From Rhodospirillaceae bacterium UBA1479 (lineage in GTDB: Bacteria > Pseudomonadota > Alphaproteobacteria > Rhodospirillales > Casp-alpha2), in the NCBI GenBank assembly GCA_002325375.1, contig DCRZ01000010.1, positions 104,176 to 168,175 of the forward strand: a stretch of 64,000 nucleotides of DNA. The letters run 5' to 3'. Shown here in pieces: positions 55,503 through 64,000 of the stretch. The notes under the pieces were generated by a model. It made no database searches. It was not told the origin of the DNA and was given only the letters and a program-made list of their open reading frames with translations. The position numbers were made by a program, and so were the translations under genes. Every line of letters starts with the position of its first letter. Within the stretch, counting starts at the first letter, position 1.

Positions 55503-56516
55503 CTAGCGGGCGAGGCGGGCCAGACGGATGAAGGCCCGCTCGCAGATCACCTCATCGGGGCCCAGGCCGCTTTTGCAGGCCCGCTCGGCCTCGGTCAGGA
55601 CATCCAGGGCGGTGCCCAGGCGGCCTGGCGTCCATGATCTTAATGCATTGATAAATAACGGCTTTTCTTTAAAGAAAACAGGCGGGCGCAGGTTGTCGAC
55701 GGCCTGTTCGGGACGGGTGCCACGGGCAACATCCCCGGCCGCCAGGTGCAGGCGCTGAAACATGCGCTGCGCGGCCCGCAACATGCCGACGGCGGTCTCC
55801 CCCAGGTCGCGGGCGCTGGCATAGGCACTGAGCAGGCCGGCCACGTCGCCGCCGGCCAAGGCCCGGGTCACGGCTTCGGTGCCGCGCCCGGCATTGTCGC
55901 CGACGCAGGCCTGGGCGTCGGCCAGGGTCACTTCTGGTCCGGCGCCTTGCATGTAGAGCACCAACTTTTCCAACTCGCGCCGGGAAATCAGCCGGTCGTT
56001 GCCCAGATTGGCGGCAAGATGGGCCTGTGCCTCCCGCCCGATGGTCAGGCCGGCGGAGGACAGGGTGTCGCGGATCACCTGTTCCATGGCGCGGGCGTCA
56101 TCGGCGTAGCAGGGAATGGCGGCGGCGTTGGGGGCCGTTTCACAGATCTTGCGCAGTTTCGCCCGGGGGGTGAGGTCGCCGGCGACGATGATCACCAGCC
56201 CATCGCCTTCGGCCGCGAGGGCGCGCTCGACCGCCGGCGCCAGCCGGTCACCACCATCGGCGCGGACCGCGCGCCGACCGCCGCCGAAGGCCATGGCGGA
56301 TCGTTCGGCGGCCAGCCGCTCGGCGTCATCGGCGACGTCTTGCTCGTTGACGGTGGCAGTGCGAAAGGGATCGTCGGTCGATCCAGCGACGGCGCGCATG
56401 ATGCGGTCGGCGCGTTCGCGCACCAGCCCTTGGTCGGGACCATAGATCAACACCGCTGCGACCGTGTTCCCGGGATCGTCGAGGAAGCTATCGATCTGGC
56501 GGCCGGAGAGTTTCAT
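55503..56516 (-). CDS. holA: DNA polymerase III delta subunit
   Basis: Clamp-loader subunit that opens the sliding clamp. The 337-residue protein starts MKLSGRQIDSFLDDPGNTVA and has AAVLIYGPDQGLVRERADRI (Rossmann-like start of HolA). It also has LSSAGLTIGREAQAHLAANLG and LISRRELEKLVLYMQG, the family helical core. Convergent with parB; precedes lptE on the minus strand only by orientation (lptE and leuS lie upstream). Confidence 0.93.
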   Translation of the reverse strand: MKLSGRQIDSFLDDPGNTVAAVLIYGPDQGLVRERADRIMRAVAGSTDDPFRTATVNEQDVADDAERLAAERSAMAFGGGRRAVRADGGDRLAPAVERALAAEGDGLVIIVAGDLTPRAKLRKICETAPNAAAIPCYADDARAMEQVIRDTLSSAGLTIGREAQAHLAANLGNDRLISRRELEKLVLYMQGAGPEVTLADAQACVGDNAGRGTEAVTRALAGGDVAGLLSAYASARDLGETAVGMLRAAQRMFQRLHLAAGDVARGTRPEQAVDNLRPPVFFKEKPLFINALRSWTPGRLGTALDVLTEAERACKSGLGPDEVICERAFIRLARLAR

Positions 56517-56556
56517 GACGAGACCTTGGGTGTCCGGGGTCGTGCCGGGACCGGGA

Positions 56557-57108
56557 TCACCGCTTGTCGGGGTGGGTTTTCAGGAAGATCGCGATCTTGA
56601 GGCGGATGTCGTCGCCCAAATGGCGGATGGCCCTGTCGCGGGCGCCTTTTTCAGCCATCAGCGTGGCGAATTCCGAATTGAGGATGTTGAAGCTGGAAAC
56701 AGCCCGGCTGTTTCCCGTGTAAAGATGCTGTCCGGTACGCAAATCCAGCAGGGTAAATGAACTGGTCAGGGACAAATCGGCGCGGGTGGCGTCGGCGCTT
56801 TTTTGTACGGCCAGGGAGGAAATGCCTTCGTTCAGCGTAACGTCCAGGCGATAGATCTGTTCGCCGCGCGGCCCCCGAGGGGATAGTCCATCCAGCAGCG
56901 CATTGTGCAGTTGCTGGCCGACGCGGGCAAGATCACGACCATCTGAAGTGGTGTTCCGGACCGGGCCGATTTCAACTTGGGACAGGGTGTCGCTTAGGTC
57001 GGCGCCGACCCCAGACCGACCGTAAAGCGGCCGGAAGCCGCAGCCCCCGAGGGTGCCGGTGGCCACGGCCCCGGCGATCCCGGCAAGCAGGTTTCTACGC
57101 GACCACAT
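56557..57108 (-). CDS. lptE: LPS-assembly lipoprotein LptE
   Basis: Outer-membrane partner of LptD. A 183-residue lipoprotein with a signal peptide ending in GTLGGC (lipidated Cys) directly followed by GFRPLYG, the LptE hallmark. The rest is the beta-sheet core (YRLDVTLNEGISSLAVQKSA, LTSSFTLLDLRTGQHLYTGN). The ATG at 57108 overlaps the leuS stop by 14 bp. leuS-lptE-holA is the universal proteobacterial order. Confidence 0.93.
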   Translation of the reverse strand: MWSRRNLLAGIAGAVATGTLGGCGFRPLYGRSGVGADLSDTLSQVEIGPVRNTTSDGRDLARVGQQLHNALLDGLSPRGPRGEQIYRLDVTLNEGISSLAVQKSADATRADLSLTSSFTLLDLRTGQHLYTGNSRAVSSFNILNSEFATLMAEKGARDRAIRHLGDDIRLKIAIFLKTHPDKR

Positions 57109-59659
57109 TGACGATCCTGTTCGGCACGACGATGACCTTTCGGGGCGGTTTGCCTTCGAGCACGGATTGTACCTTATCCAGGGCCAGGGCCGCATCCTCC
57201 GCGGCATCCTTGGCGCAATCCTTGGGCAGCTCGATGGTGCCGCGCAGCTTGCCGTTGACCTGGACCGCGATGGTCACCAGGTCATCGACCAGATAGGCCG
57301 GGTCGGCCACGGGCCAAGCCGTGTCGGCGACCAGCGTATCCTCATGACCCAGTTCAAGCCACAGGGCCTCGGCGAGGTGGGGCGTCATGGGGGCGATCAG
57401 AAGGCTCAAGGTTTCCAGCGCGAAACGGCGCACCCAGTTTGCATCCGGTGCGGCGTCTTTCAGGCCCTCGACGGCGTTGGTCAGCTCGCGGATGCGGGCC
57501 ACGGCTTTGTTGAAGTGGAACTTCTCCAGGTCCGCGGAAACACCGTCGATGGTCTTATGCGTGGCCTTCAGGACCTCTTCCGCGGCCGGTCCCATCGTTT
57601 CAGGCCGGGCGGCATCGGCGGCGGCCAGGGGGGCGGGGTTCTCCGTGACCAGGCGCCACAGCCGGTTGAGGTAACGCCAGGCCCCGTCGACGCCGGCGTC
57701 GGTCCATTCCAGGTCGCGGTCGGGCGGGCTGTCGGACAGCATGAACAGCCGCGCCGTGTCGGCCCCGTAGGCGCCGATGATGGCTTCGGGGTCGACCACG
57801 TTCTTCTTGGACTTGCTCATCTTCTCGGACCGCCCGAGGGTCACCGGCTGCCCCGTTTCGGCATGTTTGGCAGCGTCGCCGTCAAACACCACCTGGGACG
57901 GCAGCAGCCACTTGCCGGCCGCGTCCTTGAAGGTCTGATGGCACACCATGCCCTGTGTCAGAAGCCCGGCGAAGGGTTCCTCCACAGACAGATAACCGCA
58001 TTTCTTCAAGGCCCGGGTGAAGAAGCGGCTGTACAGCAAGTGCAGCACCGCATGTTCGATGCCGCCGATGTATTGATCCACGGGCAGCCAGTAATCGACG
58101 GCGGCGCGATCAAGCGGGGCATTGGAGGCCGGGTTACAGAACCGGGCGAAGTACCAGGATGATTCGAAGAAGGTATCGAAGGTGTCGGTCTCACGCTCCG
58201 CCGGCTTGCCACAGGTCGGGCAGGCCACGTGCTTCCAGCTGGGGTGGCGGGCCAGGGGGTTTCCGGTTCCGGAGAAGTCGACGTCGGCGGGCAGTTCGAC
58301 CGGAAGGTCCGCCTCAGGCACCGGCACGATGCCGCAGTCGCCGCAATGGATGATCGGGATCGGGCATCCCCAATAACGCTGGCGCGACACGCCCCAGTCC
58401 CGCAGCCGATAGTTCACGGCCCGCGTGCCGATGCCCATGCCTTCCAGCCGGTCGATGACCCGGGATTTGGCGTCGGGCACGGTAAGGCCGTCGAGGAAAT
58501 CGGAATTGATCAGCAGGCCGTCGTCCGTGAAGGCCTCGTCGCCGACGGTGACGGCCGTGGCATCCGTGCCCTTAGGCGCCACCACCGGCAGCACCGGCAG
58601 GCCGTACTTGCGGGCGAAGTCCAAATCGCGCTGGTCATGGGCGGGACAGCCGAAGATCGCCCCCGTGCCGTAATCCATGAGCACGAAATTGGCGACATAG
58701 ACGGGCAGGGTATGGCCTTCGATGAACGGATGCAGGACCTTCACGCCCGTGTCGAAGCCCATTTTCTCGGCCGTTTCGATGGCGGCTTCGCTGGTGCCCA
58801 GGCGGTTGCATTCGGCGATGAAGTCGGCCAAGTCCGGGTTTCCCCGGGCCAGTTCCTGGGCCAGGGGATGATTGGCGGCGACGGCGCAGAACGACGCGCC
58901 GAACAGGGTGTCGGGGCGGGTGGTGTAGATGTCGAGTTGGCCGTCGCGGCCGTCGAACTGAAACCGCACATGCGCGCCTTCGGACCGGCCGATCCAGTTT
59001 TCCTGCATCAGCCGCACCCGGTCCGGCCAGCGGTCCAGGGTCTCGATCCCCTTGAGAAGCTCTTCGGCATAATCGGTGATCTTGAGGAACCACTGGCTCA
59101 ACTGGCGTTTTTCGACCAGGGCGCCGGACCGCCAGCCGCGGCCGTCGATGACTTGTTCGTTGGCCAGCACCGTGTTTTCCACCGGGTCCCAATTGACCCA
59201 GGATTCCTTGCGGTAGACCAGGCCATTGGCGAGGAAATCCAGGAACATCTTCTGTTCGTGGCGATAATACTCAGGCTCACACGTCGCCAGTTCCCGGTCC
59301 CAGTCATAGGACAGGCCCATGGTTTTCAGCTGGCGGCGCATGGTCGCGATGTTTTCGCGCGTCCATTGGGCCGGCGGCACTTTGTTTTCGATCGCGGCAT
59401 TTTCCGCCGGCAGGCCGAAGGCGTCCCAGCCCATGGGGTGCAGCACGTTGAACCCGCGCGCCTTTTTATAGCGCGCGACGACGTCTCCCAGGGTGTAGTT
59501 GCGGACGTGGCCCATGTGGATGCGCCCCGACGGATAGGGAAACATCTCGAGCACGTAGTACTTCGGCCGATCATTGTCCTCACGGACCTGGAAACAACCT
59601 TTGTCGTCCCAGGCGGCCTGCCATTTCTGTTCGTTTTCCTTGACGTTGTAGCGCGCCAT
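57095..59659 (-). CDS. leuS: Leucyl-tRNA synthetase
   Basis: Class-Ia synthetase charging tRNA-Leu. The 854-residue protein has the HIGH-type motif YPSGRIHMGHVRNYTLGD, the zinc-type insert cysteines (CGDCGIVPVPEADLPVEL, CPTCGKPAERETDTFDTF) and KMSKSKKNVVDPEAII. It also has the editing domain with TTRPDTLFGASFCAVAANHP, and ends in the usual small beta domain IVVPNRIVNVVA. Overlaps lptE. Confidence 0.98.
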   Translation of the reverse strand: MARYNVKENEQKWQAAWDDKGCFQVREDNDRPKYYVLEMFPYPSGRIHMGHVRNYTLGDVVARYKKARGFNVLHPMGWDAFGLPAENAAIENKVPPAQWTRENIATMRRQLKTMGLSYDWDRELATCEPEYYRHEQKMFLDFLANGLVYRKESWVNWDPVENTVLANEQVIDGRGWRSGALVEKRQLSQWFLKITDYAEELLKGIETLDRWPDRVRLMQENWIGRSEGAHVRFQFDGRDGQLDIYTTRPDTLFGASFCAVAANHPLAQELARGNPDLADFIAECNRLGTSEAAIETAEKMGFDTGVKVLHPFIEGHTLPVYVANFVLMDYGTGAIFGCPAHDQRDLDFARKYGLPVLPVVAPKGTDATAVTVGDEAFTDDGLLINSDFLDGLTVPDAKSRVIDRLEGMGIGTRAVNYRLRDWGVSRQRYWGCPIPIIHCGDCGIVPVPEADLPVELPADVDFSGTGNPLARHPSWKHVACPTCGKPAERETDTFDTFFESSWYFARFCNPASNAPLDRAAVDYWLPVDQYIGGIEHAVLHLLYSRFFTRALKKCGYLSVEEPFAGLLTQGMVCHQTFKDAAGKWLLPSQVVFDGDAAKHAETGQPVTLGRSEKMSKSKKNVVDPEAIIGAYGADTARLFMLSDSPPDRDLEWTDAGVDGAWRYLNRLWRLVTENPAPLAAADAARPETMGPAAEEVLKATHKTIDGVSADLEKFHFNKAVARIRELTNAVEGLKDAAPDANWVRRFALETLSLLIAPMTPHLAEALWLELGHEDTLVADTAWPVADPAYLVDDLVTIAVQVNGKLRGTIELPKDCAKDAAEDAALALDKVQSVLEGKPPRKVIVVPNRIVNVVA

Positions 59660-59796
59660 TCAAGTCCCCAGAAGGTTTGGGCGGGAAGATGTCGCCGGGC
59701 GCAGCGCCCGGGCGAGGGTGGATGGAATGCCGAAGCCGGGAAGGTTCCGGCGGGGCGAAGAGGTCTATGGGGCTCCGCTCTGTTGCGCCGGGCCGC

Positions 59797-60336
59797 CTAC
59801 TTGGTACTGATCGTCTGCCGGCGGAGCTGGCGGGCGCGCGTCAGGATCGCGTCCTCGATCTTGGTGCCGGTCTGTTCCGGCACCGCCGTATCGCGCCACT
59901 GGCCGCCCTGGTCCTTGGTCTGGCTGAACACGGCAACCCGAATCCCGTCGGCGCGCAACGTGCGGCCCAGGATGTAGACGTTCAATTTGAAGCGTTCGTT
60001 GGGGGCTTCCTCGGTCGAATGCCAGTCGGTCAGAATCACGCCGCCGAACGGGTCCGCCGTGGACACGGGCATGAAAGCGATGGTGTCCAGGGTCGCGCGC
60101 CATAGGAAGCTGTTGACGCCAAGGGCGCCGCCGCCGCTGTCGTTATTGTCGCCGTCACCCCACAGGCTGACGCCGCCCGCACCCCAGATGGTGTCCCGCT
60201 TGGATCCGTCATCGGTCTGGTCGGCGGTCGTCGCTTCGATATCGGCCGGCGAGAAATCGGCGCAGGCCGCCATGCCGGCAACCAGGGCCACCGCGCCGAT
60301 CAGCGTCAGTATCCGTTTTCCGCTGCCAAGACTCAT
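59797..60336 (-). CDS. DUF3576 lipoprotein
   Basis: A 179-residue lipoprotein, lipobox AGMAAC (Cys 25). It has a Gly/Asp-rich spacer (WGDGDNNDSGGGALGVNSFL), then the DUF3576 core with FMPVSTADPFGGVILTDWHS and the C-terminal QTISTK. DUF3576 proteins are common in alphaproteobacteria next to leuS and lptE, and are probably outer-membrane associated. Function unknown. 137 bp upstream of leuS on the same strand. Confidence 0.85.
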   Translation of the reverse strand: MSLGSGKRILTLIGAVALVAGMAACADFSPADIEATTADQTDDGSKRDTIWGAGGVSLWGDGDNNDSGGGALGVNSFLWRATLDTIAFMPVSTADPFGGVILTDWHSTEEAPNERFKLNVYILGRTLRADGIRVAVFSQTKDQGGQWRDTAVPEQTGTKIEDAILTRARQLRRQTISTK

Positions 60337-60384
60337 TACTGCCGCTTCCTTCTTTCCGCCGTCGCCGGTGAATGACGCCCCTTC

Positions 60385-60993
60385 TTAAACCATATCGCGG
60401 CCATGCGCCAAGCGCCGTGACCGCGTGTTGCGCAGGCTTGCCGCCCGCAGGCCGAAGGGATCGCGGCAAAGATGGGGCAGGGCGCCGATTCCCGCAACCC
60501 CCGCAGCCCCGGCGGCCCGGACCCGGCGGAGCGTCGCCGGAGTAACCCCGCCAAGCGCCAGCACCGGCACGCTGGCGCCGCGGCACAATGCGGCCAGCCG
60601 CCGCACGCCCAGGCTCGGGCGCCCGGGATGGCTGGCCGTGGGAAACACGGGCGACAGCAGGATCAGATCGACGCCGGCCCGCACCGCCCGCCTGAGGCCA
60701 GGTCCGTCATGGGCGGCGGCGAAAACGGGCCAGCGGTCGCCAAGTGGCGCGAACCGGCCGCGGCGGCGTACCATGCCGTCCGGCAGGTGCAGGCCGTCGG
60801 CGCGCAGGCGATGAGCCAGTCGGCGGTCGCCGGCGACGATGAAGATCAGCCCCAATCGACGGGCCAGGGTTGCCAGGCGTTGGCCCAGCGCGGCCCGATC
60901 AGGGATCTCGTAATGGCGAAAGATCACAACCGTGTCCGGCGTCAGTTGGCGAAGCGCGCTGGCCGGGTCGGGCGTGCGCGCGGCATCGGTCAT
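60385..60993 (-). CDS. ThiE/TenI-like TIM-barrel protein
   Basis: A 202-residue protein resembling thiamine-phosphate synthase. The C-terminal SPVFPTASHPGRPSLGVRRL and VLALGGVTPATLRRVRAAGA are ThiE/TenI motifs. The N-terminal half (VVIFRHYEIPDRAALGQRLA) differs from classic ThiE, which has a glycine/arginine phosphate-binding start. A TenI-like isomerase or an uncharacterised paralogue is as likely as true ThiE. No other thiamine genes are nearby. Start 60993 taken as the first Met before the domain; no clear ribosome site. Confidence 0.7.
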   Translation of the reverse strand: MTDAARTPDPASALRQLTPDTVVIFRHYEIPDRAALGQRLATLARRLGLIFIVAGDRRLAHRLRADGLHLPDGMVRRRGRFAPLGDRWPVFAAAHDGPGLRRAVRAGVDLILLSPVFPTASHPGRPSLGVRRLAALCRGASVPVLALGGVTPATLRRVRAAGAAGVAGIGALPHLCRDPFGLRAASLRNTRSRRLAHGRDMV

Positions 60994-61096
60994 GAAAGCA
61001 AACAGCGGTAGGCCGCGTCGGCGCGGCTTTTTCCCGCGTCCGCCCCATGTTAGGGTTGCGGCCCCTTGTTTCCTCATTCCTGGTCCCGATCCACCG

Positions 61097-61804
61097 ATGA
61101 TTCCATCCGACACCGCCCCTCATAGCGCGGACCCCGATATTGCCGCAAACCTTGCCGAGGTCCAGGCCAAGGTTGCCGAGGCCGCCCGGGCCGCCGGCCG
61201 TGATCCCGCCGCCGTTACCCTGGTCGCCGTCGGCAAGACGTTTCCCGCCGACCATATGCTGCCCGCGCTGAACGCCGGCCAGCGCGCTTTCGGGGAAAAC
61301 CGGGTGCAGGAAGCGGAAGAAAAATGGCCGGGCCTGCGCACCCGCTTTCCCGATCTCCGCCTGCACCTGATCGGCCCGTTGCAGTCGAACAAGGTGCGCA
61401 AGGCCGTTGACGTCTTCGATGTCATCGAAACCGTCGACCGGCCCAAGCTGGCCCGCGCCCTCGCCAACGTAATGGCGGAAACGGGCCGCCGTCCCGACTG
61501 CTTCATCCAGGTCAACACGGGGGCTGAGGACCAGAAGGCCGGTGTCTTGCCGCAACACGCCGACGCCTTCATCGCCCAATGCCGCGACGATTTCGCCCTG
61601 CCGGTCACGGGCTTGATGTGCATCCCGCCCGTGGACGAGGAGCCGTCCCTGCATTTCCAACTGTTGGCGGAAATCGCCAAGCGCAACGGCCTCGCCCAGC
61701 TGAGCATGGGAATGAGCGCCGATTACGAGATCGCGGTTGCCTTCGGGGCGACCCATGTGCGCGTCGGCTCGGCCATTTTCGGAACCCGTCCAAAACCGGC
61801 CTGA
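61097..61804 (+). CDS. yggS: YggS-family pyridoxal-phosphate homeostasis protein
   Basis: A 235-residue PLP-binding single-domain protein (COG0325). It has AAVTLVAVGKTFPADHMLPA with the PLP Lys, FGENRVQEAEEKWPGLR, LHLIGPLQSNKVRKAVDVFD and SMGMSADYEIAVAFGATHVR with GSAIFG at the phosphate-binding end. Buffers cytoplasmic PLP. The ATG at 61097 gives the usual start. Divergent from the ThiE-like gene. Confidence 0.96.
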   Translation: MIPSDTAPHSADPDIAANLAEVQAKVAEAARAAGRDPAAVTLVAVGKTFPADHMLPALNAGQRAFGENRVQEAEEKWPGLRTRFPDLRLHLIGPLQSNKVRKAVDVFDVIETVDRPKLARALANVMAETGRRPDCFIQVNTGAEDQKAGVLPQHADAFIAQCRDDFALPVTGLMCIPPVDEEPSLHFQLLAEIAKRNGLAQLSMGMSADYEIAVAFGATHVRVGSAIFGTRPKPA

Positions 61805-61814
61805 GGATGGCGGT

Positions 61815-62327
61815 TCAGCCCCTGACGGTTATCACGTCACCGGGTGAAGCGGCCCGCAACAGGGCGACCAGATCCGTTTCGGCCAGGGCGACACAGCCTT
61901 CGGTCGGTGCGAAGTCCGGTGTTGCCAAGTGCAGGAAGATGGCGCTGCCGGCGCCCGGTTGCGGCGGCGCGTCGTTATGGCCCAGGACGACGACCAGATC
62001 ATAGACGCCGTCCGCGCGGGCCAGTTCCTCGTGGCGCCACGGGCAGGGCAGGCGGACCAGCCGGTTGTAGGCGGGGCTTATGGGGTCGTCGCACCAGCCC
62101 AGATTGGGGGTGATGGGGGTTGTCGGCAGGGTCGTTTCCGGCCGGGTCCGCCGGTCGGCGCGGTAGAACAGGCGGCGCAGGGCGAACCGGCCCACCGGCG
62201 TGGCGCCGTCGCCTTCCTTTTTGACGGGGGCGATGCCCGCACGGCCAAGCGCGCAGGGAACCTGCGTGCGGCCCCAGGTCAGTCGTCCGCGGGTGCGGTC
62301 ATCCGTCGGTTCAACCAGAATGTCCAT
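61815..62327 (-). CDS. YkuD-family L,D-transpeptidase-like protein
   Basis: A 170-residue protein with a C-terminal YkuD-like motif HLATPDFAPTEGCVALAETD, the catalytic Cys and the His in the HxxxGCx form. The N-terminal half contains VKKEGDGATPVGRFALRRLF, typical of short bacterial YkuD proteins. No signal peptide is apparent from 62327. An upstream start at 62363 does not add one, so its location is uncertain. The YkuD fold cross-links peptidoglycan or anchors lipoproteins; activity here is inferred. Confidence 0.8.
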   Translation of the reverse strand: MDILVEPTDDRTRGRLTWGRTQVPCALGRAGIAPVKKEGDGATPVGRFALRRLFYRADRRTRPETTLPTTPITPNLGWCDDPISPAYNRLVRLPCPWRHEELARADGVYDLVVVLGHNDAPPQPGAGSAIFLHLATPDFAPTEGCVALAETDLVALLRAASPGDVITVRG

Positions 62328-62379
62328 GGCCGTCAGTCTAGCGCTTTCGCGGCACGGAATCATTCCGCGCCGGCGGCGA

Positions 62380-63750
62380 TCAACGATCGCCCGCCGCCAC
62401 GGTCAGATCCGGGCGAAAGCCGGGCTCGGCCAGGCGCTGAGCGGCCTGATAACGGGTCCAGCCGTCGACCATGTTGTCGCGGAACCAGCCTCCGCCCTCG
62501 GCGATGGCACCGGACGGATCCTGATCGTCGCGCCGGTTGTCCTCATCGCGCGGGGCGGCGCGGTCACGCGGCTGGGCCCCGGGCAGGGCCCCGGGCAGGG
62601 CGGCGACTTCCTTGGCGCGGTCGCCCATCACCCAGGCCAGCTGGTCGCGGGCCCAGGTCGAAACGTCGCCGTCGATACCTGCACGATTGGTTTCGCCGGG
62701 CGCTGCCTGCGCGGTCTGCACGGCCTGTGTCCGCGGCGCGGCCGGCCGGGCCGGGCCCGTTTCCGCACCGGCACGGTAATAGGCGGTCTGCCGTTGGGCC
62801 CAGGCGGCGACGGGATCCATCGCGGCCACGGGCTGGGCGTCGCCGCTCTGATAATAGGCGACCTGCTGGGCCGCCCAGGCGCTCACATCCTGTTCACCGG
62901 TATCGGCTGTGGCCGGGGTGGGGGCTGCGCTGCCTTTGTAATAAGCGGTCTGTTGGGCGGCCCAGGCGGTGACGTCGACGCCGTCCGTACCGGCGGCCAC
63001 GGGGGCGGCTTCCACGGTCGCGGCGGCAATCTGGGTGTCGCCCGCCGTCGCGGTGTTTCGATAGAAAGCATGCTGTTCGGCGGCCCATTGGCCGACCGGA
63101 TCAGCAGAGGCCGTCGCGGTCGTGGCAGCGCTCTTGCCGTCCCGTCCCTGGTAGAAGGCCTGCTGGTTGGCGGCCCAACGGCTGACCGGGTCGGCGGCAT
63201 CCGCGCCGCCTTGGTAGAACGCTGTTTGCTCGGCGGCCCATTGGGTGACCGGGTCGGTGCCGTCCGTGCCCGCGGCCGCGGGCGATGCCGCGGCGGTGGT
63301 GGTTGACAGCGGCTGCGCGTCATCGCGGAAATAGGCCAGCACGTGGCCGCCCATGTCCTTGCCCGTGTTGTGCTCGATCATCACGTTGGCGGCCGAGGCG
63401 ACCAAGCCGATCGGGCCCATGAACAGGGTGCCGCCCATGATGCGCGGGGCCGGGTCCAGGGTATCGTTGGTCAGGTCGCGGTAGAGGGTGGAAACCACCG
63501 GGATGTGCTGCAGCGGATTGACCACGTCGACCAGGTCCCAGAACGTGAGCCCGTCGTCGCCGAAGGCCTTGAATTCCTTGCCGCCGGTTGCGCTGCCGTT
63601 TGCGGTCTTGTCCGGCGTGTCGAGGGCATCGCCCTTGCCGAGTTTGAGGTCCGGTAATTTGGCGGGGGTGTGTTTGGCTGGAAGGGCGCCGGTCCCGCCA
63701 GGGGCGGGGGCCACGCGCCAGGGATTGATCCCTTCGGAGGGCAGTGTCAT
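62380..63750 (-). CDS. Protein with repeated W-A-x-x-Q-x-A-[FY]-Y motifs
   Basis: A 456-residue protein. Residues 65-141 form a conserved-looking segment (FWDLVDVVNPLQHIPVVSTL and IMGGTLFMGPIGLVASAANV), found in many alphaproteobacterial unknown proteins. From 168 to 330 six copies of a short motif V-x-x-W-A-x-x-Q-x-A-[FY]-Y occur with W at 171, 192, 222, 263, 292 and 317. Two degenerate copies lie at W366 and W431. Linkers are Ala/Thr/Asp-rich. No signal peptide. Function unknown; the motif number and spacing (21-65 residues) suggest a flexible multivalent binding protein. Confidence 0.8.
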   Translation of the reverse strand: MTLPSEGINPWRVAPAPGGTGALPAKHTPAKLPDLKLGKGDALDTPDKTANGSATGGKEFKAFGDDGLTFWDLVDVVNPLQHIPVVSTLYRDLTNDTLDPAPRIMGGTLFMGPIGLVASAANVMIEHNTGKDMGGHVLAYFRDDAQPLSTTTAAASPAAAGTDGTDPVTQWAAEQTAFYQGGADAADPVSRWAANQQAFYQGRDGKSAATTATASADPVGQWAAEQHAFYRNTATAGDTQIAAATVEAAPVAAGTDGVDVTAWAAQQTAYYKGSAAPTPATADTGEQDVSAWAAQQVAYYQSGDAQPVAAMDPVAAWAQRQTAYYRAGAETGPARPAAPRTQAVQTAQAAPGETNRAGIDGDVSTWARDQLAWVMGDRAKEVAALPGALPGAQPRDRAAPRDEDNRRDDQDPSGAIAEGGGWFRDNMVDGWTRYQAAQRLAEPGFRPDLTVAAGDR

Positions 63751-64000
63751 CGATTTTTTCCCGTTCTCTTCGCGCCCTGTTTTCGGGCGTTAATTTTATG
63801 GAACGGGTGTCGCAAGACTCGGGCCAGAATCAAGCTGTTGATTTTAAACGATTTTGACTCGTCTGCTCTGGGTACAAAATGCCCGGGGCGGCAAATGCTG
63901 CCGGGCGGCGGCGGACTCCGGCATTCTTGGCATTCAATGGTTAATGACGGGTGGTGGCGTGGGATATCAGAACAGCAGCCTTGAGCCGTTCCCATGTGAG
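63751..64000. other. Non-coding end of window
   Basis: 250 bp upstream of the repeat protein, without an obvious gene. A GCCCGG/CCGGGC-type palindrome around 63880-63910 could be a hairpin of a transcript from beyond the window. Short AT-rich words occur at 63835-63850. Nothing else is recognisable. Confidence 0.5.

Overview
The window is GC-rich chromosomal DNA from an alphaproteobacterium. Gene content and order suggest a Rhodospirillales-like or Caulobacter-related lineage, but I cannot name a species from sequence alone. Almost all of it is conserved housekeeping DNA, tightly packed and often in overlapping operons. I see no rRNA, tRNA, CRISPR array, insertion sequence or prophage. The main finding is that the centre of the window looks like the chromosomal origin region. 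The set hemE-hemH-hemJ-rho-mnmE-mnmG-rsmG-parA-parB-holA-lptE-leuS on the right and ppsR-maf-aroE-coaE-dnaQ-secB on the left matches what is known around Caulobacter oriC. The 466-bp ppsR/hemE gap (40161-40626) holds DnaA-box-like 9-mers, three GANTC sites and a 45-bp tract with only 8 G/C. Two perfect parS sites lie 10-13 kb to the right, beside mnmG-rsmG-parAB.

Layout. 1-3.7 kb: a truncated adenosine-kinase-like gene, an EI24 membrane protein, a bactofilin, a lipoprotein, nth and a DUF2244 protein. 3.7-10 kb: dapB, then the chaperone block dnaJ, dnaK, grpE, hrcA, all on the minus strand. 10-12.7 kb: rph, rdgB and hemW. 12.7-16.3 kb: lpoA-like, rsmI, yraN and a dolP-like BON lipoprotein, the same neighbourhood as in E. 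coli. 16.3-21.5 kb: a SirB1-type protein, gshB, a dienelactone hydrolase, a sixA-like phosphatase, yifB and a small unknown protein. 21.6-25.8 kb: hinT-like, hisE, hisF, hisA, hisH, a DUF2628 protein and hisB on the minus strand, divergent from hslVU. 27.9-29.2 kb: the one clearly foreign-looking patch, with a second diverged copy of the hslU 3' end, a CACAGAG-type repeat and an AT-richer DUF3800 gene. 29.2-33.1 kb: an XRE regulator, a Smr protein and lutCBA for lactate oxidation. 33.2-40.2 kb: mltA, a Tim44-like gene, fxsA, secB, dnaQ, coaE, aroE, maf and ppsR. 40.6-43.2 kb: late haem synthesis. 43.5-50.6 kb: rho, quinone reductase, ogt, a YyaL-type protein, two small genes and mnmE. 51-60.3 kb: mnmG, rsmG, parAB, holA, lptE, leuS and a DUF3576 lipoprotein. 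60.4-63.8 kb: a ThiE/TenI-like protein, a YggS-type PLP protein, an L,D-transpeptidase-like protein and a protein with a W-A-x-x-Q-x-A-[FY]-Y repeat.

How it works together. The region combines origin and segregation functions (putative oriC, parS, ParAB), replication subunits (dnaQ, holA), tRNA modification (mnmE/mnmG), haem synthesis, proteostasis (DnaKJ-GrpE-HrcA, HslVU, SecB) and envelope biogenesis (LptE, MltA, LpoA-like, DolP-like). The less ordinary features are the duplicated hslU tail, the CACAGAG-type inverted repeats at three intergenic sites, the DUF3800 gene and the repeat protein at 62.4-63.8 kb.
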